Shown here one piece after another: positions 10,063 to 20,199 of a stretch of 29,097 nt of DNA. Source of the stretch: Larix sibirica (taxonomy: Eukaryota; Streptophyta; Pinopsida; Pinales; Pinaceae); contig NWUY0300008089.1 of assembly GCA_004151065.3 (NCBI GenBank), forward strand, positions 1 to 29,097, read 5' to 3'. The notes below the pieces were generated by a model. That model saw only the letters and a program-made list of their open reading frames with translations. It searched no databases and had not been told where the DNA came from. How positions within the stretch are numbered: position 1 is the first letter of the stretch; every line of letters starts with the position of its first letter. Both the position numbers and the translations under genes were made by a program.

Positions 10063-11739
10063 TGATTTGTAAATGGTAGTATCATAGCCTATCCCTTTCA
10101 CCAACACAGATTCCTGCAAGCATTTGTTAGGGTTGTGAGACAAAGTAACATAAAATCCTTTGTAAAGTTGTGCTATGGTTGTCTTGTTATGCAATGTGTG
10201 AACACGACCACTCAACTTTATAACCCAACATTCATACCTCTCATTGTTATCTACCAAGGTTTCATCTATAGATCTCTCATACACACTTGGTACTTATGAA
10301 AATACAATAAATCATTCTCATTCCTTCAATGCACATCCACTTAAGCAATAAGATTATACAATCCATTAAACACATGTACATGATTATTAAATAACTTATC
10401 TTATGAATGGATTTAATCCAAAATATGTTGAAGGGAACATGCTTACTTCAAGCTAAGACATTTTAACCATAATACGTCCAAGACAAAACACATGTTGCCA
10501 ACATTTTGAATTATCCAATGCTTGTTCTCCATTAAGAAACGTCCAGTCAAGCAATTAGGATAGAGAGATCATTTGACCAACTAAGAGAGTGTGCCCAGTA
10601 AGATAAATTCACTTGGCAAAATAAATAAAATTCACTTGGCAACATAAATAAAATTCCCAACAAGTGATGCATATGGTCCAAGGGAGAGTTAATATGCCCA
10701 ATATTTAAAGATACACTTAGCAGGTATTGTGTACAACCCAAGGGAGTGGTAATACACCCCACAATATGGTAGTATGCCAAGTAAGGAGGGAAAACACATT
10801 GCAAAGAGCGTAAAAACACCCAACCATAATGGAAAATTTACCTACCAAGAAAGTAACTTGCCCAATAGTCAACAAGCCTTAAAATAAAATCAATTTAGGA
10901 ACTCCCTGTAGAAATGCAACTACTATGTGATGAAAAACATTGACTTCCCAATCTGAGGATGGATGGACGATGGGGGAAAGAGAGTTGTTGGGGTTCTCAT
11001 TTGGTAATAAAATAACCGAGTAAATCTAACAAGCTAAACTATAGAATGCATCCTCTATCTAAATAACTAACCATTAAAACATAGAGTGGATTCCATTAAA
11101 ATGCACTTGCAAACTAATGCAACAAATAAACAACACAATAAATTCATGACACATGGAGACATTATTTACCCTTGAAACTCAAATGGGAAAATCACCATTC
11201 AATTGGATTCGATCCGACTCTTTATTTCTGAACAATATGCAGGTTATAGTACCCTTTGACTCTCTGGTTCAACTTCCTTATTTACATGGAATTTGTGCAA
11301 TACTTACACCCATTCTCATCCAAAGAACCCCTCTTCCCTTGTGGGGAAAAAGTAAATAGGAGAATGGCTCAATTTTGGGGCGGGGAAGGTATATGGAAGG
11401 CTAAGTATCCCTAACTATTCAACTTCCCTAAGTCCAATGAGCCTCTCTTTTTTTCTCCTTTATCATTTTGCATTTGAGTAATAGTATCTCATGTTTTTTA
11501 TTTATTTATTTTTTTAAATATATAATTTTTTTTCAATACTTTTTTTTGTAACTATTACATTTCCTACGGTAACATTGGAATACTATATTAATATAGGAGT
11601 GGACACCAGTCGAGAAGGCATGTCGCCCTTCACACCATCAACTTTGTATCCTACCTCATCCATACCCTTGAAACTTTCCAATATTGATCATCATAAAGCC
11701 TAAGCTTAATGCTGTCATGTGGATCCAATTTAAATCAAC
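10063..11739 (-). repeat. 5' LTR of the gypsy element
   Basis: It is homologous over its full length to 3794-5434. In sense orientation it ends with ACAAATCA next to the PBS-like site. Its outer end (about 11739) is degenerate (GG where TG is expected). A T-rich region near 11440-11550 corresponds to 5155-5235 in the other LTR. Short open frames inside (10547-10819 and 11153-11359) are LTR sequence. Confidence 0.87.
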
Positions 11740-12687
11740 CTCAATGCAAAAATTGATTTAGAGGTTATAATCTGCCCAAAATACCAATGTTTGTCTTACC
11801 ATGAATAATAACTTTTATACACCCATATTGATTATTCAATATAGATGAAAAAAGTTGCAAAACAATTTCAATTTCGATGAAAAAAAGTTGCAAAACAATT
11901 TCTAGGTTATAATCTTCTTATTGCATAATGGTTGTATTTCAAATTTTGGCCCAATCTAGCATAGCGGAATTCGTCTTTTAACTTTGTCAAGCATGCCATA
12001 TTATATTTATTTATTTAAAGGTAAGTGTATATAATATATATTTTAAATTAAGTCATATATAAGTCAATATGACTTATGGCGATGCCCTTTTCATGAGACT
12101 CTTGGGCTTCCAATGCTCCTATTGGATTTGAGGTGTATTAGTATCAAATTGAACATTTAAAATAATGAATTGAAGTGCTTATTATTTTTCATATGGTTGT
12201 TTATTCATGGAGTTTTTTTTTTTTAAATTCTAATATGCTATTACACATTGATAAAGAGTCAAGGAGAAATAAGGTGAAGGCTTATGGACTTCATTGATTA
12301 CTGATAGACTGAGGGACTACTCACACAAAAGACATAAGAGGACAAGTTGACCCAAACTAATGATAAGTTTTAGTTTGACTTGAAGATAAGTAATATTTTT
12401 TTTAATGTGGAATTAATGTTGTTGCTAAAGTTCCACTTACGAGATTGGGTAGGGGAAAGTCTTTTCAATCTTGATGGACAAGAAATGCTTGAGATAACTT
12501 GAGGGTTTGGGTTTCCTCTAATAACAAGGTGGAGAAACTAACAACACTATAAGGAATCAACGTGTTACTCAAACATGATATTGTCCATGTTACTATAATA
12601 GGAGTTTTGACCCTAACCATTTGGTTGCTACAACAAAAACTTTAAAAGAAGAAAGGGTGGTAAATACCATGAGAGGGAAGTTGTTTT
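11740..12687. other. AT-rich spacer with a 32-bp tandem duplication
   Basis: No coding region is visible. A 26-base unit GATGAAAAAA-GTTGCAAAACAATTTC occurs at about 11844-11869 and again at 11876-11902 with a 32-base period. Nothing else is recognisable. Confidence 0.55.
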
Positions 12688-12840
12688 AGGAAATTTTGTC
12701 TCTTTCCTACATGTTAGGCGATAGCTCAACAAATATGTAGGGAAGTCTACCTCTTTCCTACATGTTAGGTGATAGATCAACAAAGATGTAGGAAATTTTG
12801 TCTCTTTCCTAAATGTTAGGTGAGAGATCAACAAACATGT
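12688..12840 (+). repeat. Three tandem copies of a 51-bp unit
   Basis: Copies start at 12688, 12739 and 12790, each beginning AGG and sharing CTCTTTCCTAcATGTTAGGyGAtAG and TCAACAAAnATGT. The period is exactly 51 bases, or 17 codons. On the minus strand the array therefore lies in an uninterrupted 74-codon frame (12628-12849) with a 17-residue repeat. No start context or family supports a real protein, so it is best treated as a minisatellite. Confidence 0.85.
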
Positions 12841-13949
12841 AGGCTGCATGAATAATGAAGGGGCTATCCTTCTCGAACTAATAATAATTTTGAAGTTTGG
12901 TAGGGGGATACATGCATCTTCTCTCCCCCTACCATAATCATGGTTCCAAATCCATTGCCTCTCCCCAAGTAGGCCACACTAGTTAGCATTGAAGGGGATG
13001 TGCCTTCCCTTGACACTTCTCACATCACCTTCATGAAAAGTGTTAACACCCAAAGTGTTAACAAAAAGGACTAGCACATTAAGTACCCAAGGATGATTCC
13101 CTCAACCCATTTCACCTCTAAGAAGGCATTACACATTATTACCTTCCACATTTGTTTAGTTGATCCTCTTGTGTGCATTCATTCGATGCTTCGCTGATGG
13201 TTAGTGCTGACCATGTTGGGTTTGGGAATTAGAGAGGGAAATGGAGTTTATGGATGGGAGTGAGAGGTTGACACCCATTCTCATTCAACCCTGGAGAGAA
13301 TTATAGTTATTTAGAGCTTTGCAATGGAGAAGAGGGAACTCTGTGCACTGTTTCATTTTGAGTAGGATAATATAGGAGACAAAATGTCCTATTATTGTTG
13401 TTGTTTCATGTGTAGGGTGAAATGAAAGGTTTAAGGAATTGTCTGCACCAATGTGTTTTGTCCATAATTAAACATACAATATATATCTAAGTAAAAATAA
13501 AGAGGACCTGACCACAATGTGACCAATAGACAAATTTTGGGACAATAATTGTCCTATAATAGAGTCATAGTAAGTTCAATGCTTCATTTCTAGAATATTT
13601 TGGATGTGTAAAGGAATTTTTGGAAGATGATTTATTTTATGGATACTTGAGGCATTTGTGGAGATGTTTATATTAATATGGTTCTCATTGAAATGGATCA
13701 AATTTGAGGGTGGGAAAATAGTGCATTGTTAAGGAATGTCGAGTTATAACAATGATAAAGATGTAAATTATCCAAATTTGTTTGGTGTGTTTGACATATA
13801 AACATATTCATTTTATCACACATCATGTTGGATGATAATGAAAAGTTAATGGTCAAAGTTAATAGTTGGAAATAAAGAATGATAGTGATTTGTGGATATA
13901 AAGGTTTGGATAGAATAGTGTTAGGAAAATAGTTGCGACTTGAATCAAA
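12841..13949. other. Intergenic repeat-like DNA, no gene seen
   Basis: No coding region or known motif is supported. A short inverted pair, AGTGTTAAC-ACCC-AAAGTGTTAACA, lies near 13040-13062. The texture resembles old repeat DNA. Confidence 0.4.
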
Positions 13950-14800
13950 GGAAGGGGTTTAACCTAAGGATGCTAAGAAGAATCATGAAGTTGTGATATT
14001 GATTAAGTTTTTAGTGACTAATAAGATGTTACCTGATGTCCAATATGGGATGATGCATTCATAATTTGGAGGTGCTTGAAGAGCATGCATGAATGCTAGA
14101 GAGAAGTAAGACATTCCTATTAAAAAATATATATTTTTAATGAAGTTGGAAGAATATAATTCTCTTAGGAATACATTTCCTAAAAATAAAAATAAAAACA
14201 AATTAAAAGATAATGTCTATAATGCTATGAACACCCAAGATTTGGGTATCCAAGGGATCCACTTACTACAATTTTATAATAACATTTCGAAGAATCTGGA
14301 AAAGCATATCATGAATTTATTGTGGGCATCCAAACTTGTTAAATGTATCACCATACTTAAGGTATTTAATTATTAGAAAATAATGCATTGGTGCACATAG
14401 TGTTATGATAAAAGCACAATAAAATAAAGGACAAGCAACTAGAAAAGAATGTAGTTGACCTCAAATAACCTTCTCTCAATGCCATTTTTAAGTTCCCCCC
14501 TATGAATACAAAATCCACTTTGAAGATGTAAATGAATTCATGGGAAAAGCATAATGTGTATGGTTTGATAGATAAGAGAAGGTTCAAACCTCAAATCTCA
14601 ACTTAGAAGTAAGATACGATTAACTTACTATCCTCAAGGAGCATTACTTGTAGAATGCATGGTTCTATGTTCAACTTTGATGTGAGATCTCAACTAAATA
14701 TTTCCTTAGGAATTCAACCTACATAATTCACAAGATTAAAAATGATCATGCCATCTTTAAACGAGGAGAGATTATTAGCATAGAAATGCCGATTCAATTA
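13950..14800 (+). pseudogene. Decayed gag-like reading frame, family not identified
   Basis: A plus-strand frame is open from 14140 to 14373. It contains MKLEEYNSLRNTFPKNKNKN, LGIQGIHLLQFYNN and LEKHIMNLLWASKLVKC. Upstream fragments (IKFLVTNKMLPDVQYGMMHS) and downstream ones (VYGLIDKRRFKPQIS at about 14555-14600, RMHGSMFNFDVRSQLN at about 14655) look like the same protein broken by stops and frameshifts. The helical, Lys-rich character resembles retroelement Gag proteins, but no zinc knuckle or Pol motif is visible. The coding nature is inferred from extended quasi-open frames. Confidence 0.4.
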
Positions 14801-15237
14801 AGGAATTGCATGCATACTAGGAAATTATATGCATTTTCTTATGCTATTTATGCCCCATTTTATTAGAATTAATATATAGGTTTCCCAAGAATGACCACAA
14901 CAAACCCATGAGTGGAACTAGTTTAGTTCTAACACTCGACAATTTAAGAGCAAATGTATCGTGAGAATGAAAGGTCAAAGATGCATTTTATGAGTTAGTT
15001 GTATGTTGAGTAATAGGTTACATGGTTTGCCATACATATAATAGGGCTTATGGATTCCATGGAAGACCCCTTTCACTTCCTAAGGTTGTTAGACATATTT
15101 TTTTCTCATTTAACTTTATCTACATACAATAATTTGGTGCAAATATTTATTTGAAAACATGAATAATAATTTCTCCTATTTTCCCTTGAAACTAGGAAGG
15201 AAAAGTGTCACAAATTTTCCCCAAAGGTTGAAGGGTG

Positions 15238-17240
15238 TTACAAATTTAGATGGCAGTGCAAATTTGGATAAGTGAAACTAGGTTGTGTCAAAGCCTTTTC
15301 CTTTTTATACCTTGGAAATTTTTCTGAAAAGCACATTGCATGGGGAGGGTGCATGTCCACTTGCAATAGATATTTAAGTTGGTTGAAAGTTTCAATAAAT
15401 ATATTTTCTCGTGGGAATGTAAAATTTCCCGCTTTTGATATAATTCCTACTAGCCTATGGTCTAAGTTGACCCTTTTGTTTGACAACTCAACAAGGAAAT
15501 TGTTAAGCATCCTGGCTTGCTTGGTTGGATAGATTGTATGATTCTCAATAGATTCTTAGTCAATGCCTTGGACTATGTTTATATAAGCCCCTTTTACTTC
15601 AATAGAGTATGTATGGATTTCTACTTGAACTAATAGAAGGGAATGTTTACTTCTTCAAGGTAGTTTTGTGGAGTAAATACAATCTCCCTCATGATTCATG
15701 TATTTGACAAAATGTACGAAATTTCACTCATGATGCTCTTTACTTCTACTTGCACACTTTGCTCATTTGATTCTTTGAAATACATATGTGCAGGAAACTC
15801 TACCACCTTGAAATGGTTGGAAGTTTGTATATGGGAAAGGATCAATGCATAATGTATCTAGCAATTGGTACACTGTATGGGCTAGGTTTGTCATTAGCAG
15901 ACCTTGAACAACTATTTAGTGATTTGTTGACTAAATTCTATTATTGAAACTTTGAAGACTTGTGGATTTTTGAGTTCCTTGAAATGCTCATTTACCAATC
16001 TTACAAGTCTATCTCTTAAAGAGGAAATGTTTCTAGTCAATGCAATCTTGCTTTCAGGCCTAGCACTCTACACTTTGATTTGGCGTTTCATAATAGCAAT
16101 CTCTTTAATATTTGATAAGAAATCACTATTTATTTTTCTTAGCTTTCAAATGGATAACTTTGTGAAGAAACACCTAATGCCACAAGAGTGAGTGAATGCA
16201 CATCATCCACATTGGAAATAAATTCTTGAATTCTTTGTATTTCCATTTTCATCATCTCACCTTGCTTTCTCTTACAAGCTAACCTTTTGACCTTTGAAAT
16301 TCAAATACAAAAGAGTTAAATTTATATTTTTCACCTTCATTTTGTAGATTATTTAATTGTTTAATGAACTTGGATGCTAGTTCAATTGTTCAACTAACTG
16401 AATATTTTATGGCCCCTCATCCTGCATCCCATCATTACTACCTCTATTGGTATTCAATGAATTATTGGAATGCAATCAACATTCATAAGGAACAACTTGG
16501 TCCTCTTAAGATATGTTTACCTTTGGTTTAGGTAAGAAGGATTCTTCAAGCACAATTTATTCATTTGTTTCAATTTCCCACACGCTTCCTAACTCAAAAT
16601 ATTATATTTGTATATCCCTTCTTGAAGTTCATTCAATAGTTCCTAGATTAGTCTTTGCCTCAAATTTAGGGTTATTGACTATTCTCTTGAAGGTTGTATT
16701 TTGGTTAAATGAGGATCTAGGGTCCTTTGGGATGGGTGGTTCCAATAATTGCTTACTTATTTTTCTATCCACCTCCATGGATTATTGGCCCTCCTATATA
16801 ATTCATTTTGATCATTATGTTGGTGACAAAGATTCCAAATCAAATATTGAGATAAAATACATTTTTGACCTGTAAGGGGTCATGAACCTTAATGGGATCC
16901 AATTGGAAATAGTATAGATGAAGGTCTAAGGCAAGTTTTCACCTTAGGCTACATCCACTATCTAATAAACTTAGATAGTGAAGGGAAACTTAGGCCAGGG
17001 CTCCTCTTTAGTCCTTTTAAGAGTCCTAGATGCTCTGTGCATGGTGGTTTGGAAAGTAATCTCCTTAATCAATGCTAAGATTGCCACATATTTTGAAAAT
17101 GTGTGGGGAGATATATATGCACCATAAATATTTATATAACAAGTTTCATATTGCACCTACCAATCCTTAATAAACTTCATTTCCTTAATGGAATTAGTAG
17201 TAAACCGTGGGCATTCTTCACAGTGAGTACTTTAATGTAG
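15238..17240 (-). pseudogene. C-terminal half of an unknown decayed reading frame
   Basis: Minus-strand fragments in order are: TNSIKEMKFIKDW, VQYETCYINIYGAYISPHTF and ALIKEITFQTTMHRASRTL (16971-17220); KISKQLLEPPIPKDP (about 16770); KMEIQRIQEFISNVDDVHS (about 16230); RNISSLRDRLVRLVNEHFKE (about 16000); and MLNNFLVELSNKRVNLDHRL to the end near 15240. The middle is rich in heptad-like Leu/Ile spacing and may be coiled coil. Many stops and frameshifts separate the pieces. No transposase, RT or nuclease motif is seen. The likely N-terminal half lies at 19100-19805, beyond an inserted segment. The plus-strand frames here are shadows. Confidence 0.45.
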
Positions 17241-17480
17241 AGGGGCTTGTTTGATAAACATAATATTTCCAAACAAGTCAAACACATTAAGCAAACACCC
17301 ACACAAATAGATCAAATATTGGTACATCGATGTATTATGTGGTTAAAACCTCAAAGAGGGGAACATTCCACATTCCCAACCAACCCGTCCATTGAGGCTA
17401 TATATCAATGCAAAAGGAAAATAATTTACATATGAGGTTCTCACAATCGGTCATCAACAAATGAACCTCCATGCTCTTTN
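17241..17480 (-). repeat. LTR-like repeat, left copy
   Basis: It matches 18691-18925 in the same orientation. Shared blocks include CATGGAGGTTCATT, GTATTATGTGGTTAAAACC (plus strand) and CACAAGTCAAACAC-like sequence. Sense (minus) strand: a run of C and T, GAGG and TTTTAACCACATAATAC, a texture typical of R-U5 in plant LTRs. Similarity stops at the N at 17480. Confidence 0.7.
17480..17480. other. Single ambiguous base (N)
   Basis: This is the only N in the window. It falls where similarity between the two LTR-like copies ends, so it may mark a collapsed gap or a forced join in the assembly rather than a simple unread base. Confidence 0.9.
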
Positions 17481-18690
17481 AAAGTATTTGGTACTAGAAA
17501 GAAGAATATCACTTAGACTAGCCATATTATAATATGTAGGTAAGATGGATTAAAAAAATGATAGTTTGGATGGAAAGCGCTTGAAAAAATAGGTAGTTTA
17601 AAAAAATTACACTAAAAAGGGACTATGGATGTCAAATTTATGTCATTTTGAAGAAATGCATAAATATTTAATGAGAGTGTCGCACACTAGGTTGAGGTTG
17701 GACCACATGGTTATGGGTGCACAATGAGGTTGTTGAGTAAATTGTTTTTACTTCCTTCAGTAACTTTTCCTATAAGCTCACTTTTATTAAAAAAATATTT
17801 TTTATAATAAAATAAACTACCCATTTTTATAAAATATGTAAGAAACACTTTTACAATGAAGTTACTTTATAAATTAAAGTTACTAAAAAATGAATATTAA
17901 AGTTACTTTATATTCATGTAAAATAAGCGAAATGCACTTTACAATAAAGTTATGTGAAAACTTAAAGTTGCAAGATTTTTTTCAAAAATAACTTTAAAAA
18001 AAGAAAGGGTTGAACTCAAGATCTCTTAATAAAGTAACTTTTTACCAAGTGAGCTAATGCAAAATATATAATAAATTTTGTGAAGAAGATTTGTGTTTTT
18101 AAACCTCAAAGTACATGCTTAGCCCCAAAACCCTTATTTTTTCCTATAAAACACTTCAATGCAAGAGTACACAAAAAAGTCAAAATTTAAAAACTAAAGC
18201 TTTCTAAGTTCGGGGTTAGCTCTTAGTTAGATTACTCAGAAAATGCAAGTTTTCCCTCTATTTCTAATTTTTTGAATTTGCACCAGGTGCATGCAGAAAA
18301 GAAAACACTTTTTGCTATGTTTTTTATTTGCTCAATTTGTATAGAGGACACGATCGAAAGCATATGTAAATCAAGAAAGGAACAAGCTAGGAATATGAAC
18401 AAGAAAATTGAAATTGGAATATTGACCACTATGAGAAGTATTTTTTTTAAATGTAAATAGTATACATCTAGCTCTAATAAAATGGTCGTGTATTAGAAAA
18501 ATGGAAACTTTTTCAGGTTAAACTAAAGTGTTTCCAATTGAAAATAGTGCTCCAGATGCAATGGAACACTCTCTTAGCCCAAAAATGCATAAAAATAGAA
18601 GAATTCATAAATTATGTGATGTATGCAGTGACATAGGTTCAAGACCTTGATCAACAATAGGAGTGGGTCTTCATAAGCACTCTAATATCA
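17481..18690. other. Segment between the two LTR-like repeats, no gene seen
   Basis: This is AT-rich DNA without a credible coding frame. From 17855 to 18040 the motif AAGTTACTTTA and its variants recur several times on both strands (for example 17860-17870, 17899-17910 and, inverted, 18031-18041). It also holds the tRNA-like promoter listed separately. If the flanking repeats are LTRs, this is the interior of a small non-coding (TRIM/LARD-like) element. Confidence 0.5.
18007..18056 (-). repeat. tRNA-like Pol III promoter (SINE or tRNA relic)
   Basis: On the minus strand, TAGCTCACTTGG (18056-18045) fits the A-box pattern TRGCNNAGYNGG except at one position. After 27 bases comes GAGTTCAACCC (18017-18007), a close B-box match. 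Order and spacing suit a tRNA-derived SINE head. There is no complete cloverleaf, and no clear SINE tail was found. Confidence 0.4.
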
Positions 18691-18930
18691 TGCTTGACAA
18701 AATATGGTATTTCCACACAAGTCAAACACCTTAAGAAACTTCTCACACAAATAAATCATAGATCGACACACAAATGTATTATGTGGTTAAAACCCTCAGA
18801 GAGGGAAACAATCCACAACCCCATCCAACACAACCACTTGAGGTAATATATTAATGAAAAATGAAAATAGTTTTCATATGATTTTCTCACATTCGATCAT
18901 CAACCAATGAACCTCCATGCTCTTTAAATA
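18691..18930 (-). repeat. LTR-like repeat, right copy, with TATA-like and PBS-like ends
   Basis: It is homologous to 17241-17480. In sense orientation a TATA-like CTATTTAAAG lies just before CATGGAGGTTCATTGG. The copy ends GTCAAGCA and is followed by TGATATTAGAGTGC (18692-18679), which resembles a tRNA-Met PBS. This supports reading it as the U3/R/U5 of a 5' LTR on the minus strand. The outer (U3) limit beyond 18930 is not defined. Confidence 0.6.
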
Positions 18931-19099
18931 GAGATCATGGACCAATTGGCCGTTAAGACACATATCAACTTAGCCATTAGTATCAAGGAGAAGATGAACC
19001 ATCTGATCACTTTATGTCTATAAAATATCATGGAAATTGGATTAGGTAACTAGAAATGCATACTAAAGAAACATAGTTCACCTAAAGACACAATAGACC

Positions 19100-19805
19100 A
19101 AGTTGATCTTTACTAACTCCAAGCATCTAAATATCCTAACAAGGCTAACACTTAAGTGCAAATATTGGAATACTACCACTGATACCTATTCTTCCACAAA
19201 GCTTGGTAATATACATGCACTAGGTCAAACTAGGGTCCCACAACACTTTGTAGCCTAAAAAATACACAATGTGAATATGTAATCCATAAGGTATGAGGCC
19301 ATGGAAAAACATGCCACTTCATCTTTCCTAGGTGACTTAGTTTTTTGCAAGGTGTGAATGAGGTTGATTGAGATTAGGTCTACCCAATTGAACATGGTCC
19401 TGTGCTCCAAGACCTCATACATGGTTGGAGCCCATATGATCAACAAATGTTGAGTATCTAGTACCCCATACATTTGGATTATGAACAATGTAAGGTCTCT
19501 TATTTCCTCCCATAGGTTCTTGACTAAATGTATTTTAGTAGTGGCTCTTTTGAAAGTTTTGCATGGAATCCACCACTGGCTAATGATATCATGTACACCA
19601 TTTTCTTATACAAATATTTCCATCCATGCTTTTCTTACATGAATTGCTAAAGTTGAAAATTTATAAATCCTATGGATGTTTACAACATTGAAGGGACCGA
19701 TAATATCACCTCCTTGAGACTTTAAAGCATGCAAAGGGACATCGATATTCCAAATAAGATTCTAGATTACATTACCACAAGGAAACAACTCCATGGTCGT
19801 TGGTT
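19100..19805 (-). pseudogene. N-terminal half of an unknown decayed reading frame
   Basis: On the minus strand, one frame runs from 19800 to 19255 with only two stops in about 180 codons. It includes SQGGDIIGPFNVVNIHRIYK, IISQWWIPCKTFKRATTKIH, LVKNLWEEIRDLTLFIIQMY, YEVLEHRTMFNWVDLISINL and FSMASYLMDYIFTLCIF. After a frameshift it continues with GYKVLWDPSL and VHVYYQALWKNRYQWW down to about 19100. It resembles the long unannotated proteins linked to plant retroelements, but I cannot name a family. It reads toward the minus-strand remains at 15.2-17.2 kb, so the two are probably halves of one protein separated by the LTR-like segment. Confidence 0.5.
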
Positions 19806-20109
19806 GATGAACATGAGACTTATTAATCATATAGTCCTTTCATAAGTTGCTTATGTCCATATCAATATTATGACAAACTTTTATTCTCACTACGATTGTG
19901 GGTGAGAAAATTCATCCTTCTTTATTTTATATAACATTGAGTATAATAAATTTGAGCAAATATATAGGGAAAATCTTGTGTTTGTGAACCATGCTTTTTT
20001 TTCATTCATCAATAGAACTTTGGTTTTGCTATACTATGAGTTTGATTTTTTGAGATTACTTGCTAAAGTTTTGCAAATGGGATAGCAAGCTAAGTGGGAT
20101 TGATTGTGG

Positions 20110-20190
20110 GAAAAACTCCATAGTTAAGTGCGCTTGAGCTAGAGGATCCTTAGGATGGGCGAACTCTCAATAAGTCATAGTTATTGAGCT
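20110..20190 (+). pseudogene. 5S rRNA-derived sequence (possible Cassandra TRIM solo LTR)
   Basis: The stretch AACTCCATAGTTAAG at about 20114-20128 differs from plant 5S rRNA at two bases. It is followed by CGCTTGAGCTAGAG and TTAGGATGGGCGA, which correspond to the 5S A box, intermediate element and C box in the right order and spacing. Downstream, AAGTCATAGTTATTGAG still resembles the 5S 3' part. The 5S 5' third is poorly preserved. Cassandra TRIM elements of vascular plants carry 5S sequence in their LTRs, which would explain an isolated copy. A 5S pseudogene is the alternative. No second copy is seen nearby. Confidence 0.72.
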
Positions 20191-20199
20191 ATAGACCCC

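Larger units (their letters stand above)
3794..11739 (-). mobile_element. Old, nearly full-length Ty3/gypsy LTR retrotransposon (chromovirus-like)
   Basis: The element is bounded by two diverged direct repeats of 1641 and 1677 bases. Between them, read on the minus strand, are gag, protease, reverse transcriptase, RNase H, integrase and a chromodomain-like tail in that order. Integrase after RT defines Ty3/gypsy rather than Ty1/copia. A PBS-like site lies just inside the right LTR. Every domain carries stops or frameshifts, and the LTRs are roughly 80% alike by eye, so the insertion is old and inactive. No matching 5-bp target duplication survives. Boundaries rest on the LTR alignment and TG/CA ends and may be off by a few bases. 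Confidence 0.88.

Noticed and set aside
10076-10091. Plus-strand TGGTAGTATCATAGCC as a PBS for a plus-strand element
   Set aside because: It lies within the LTR repeat itself, and gag and pol run on the minus strand. The minus-strand PBS-like site at 10048-10060 fits the structure.
14581-14625. tRNA-like GGTTCAAACC as a Pol III B box
   Set aside because: There is no A box at suitable distance, and the bases fit a decayed reading frame better.
15272-15532. 86-codon plus-strand frame opposite the unknown minus-strand remains
   Set aside because: The minus-strand text connects with neighbouring fragments over 2 kb, while the plus frame stands alone.
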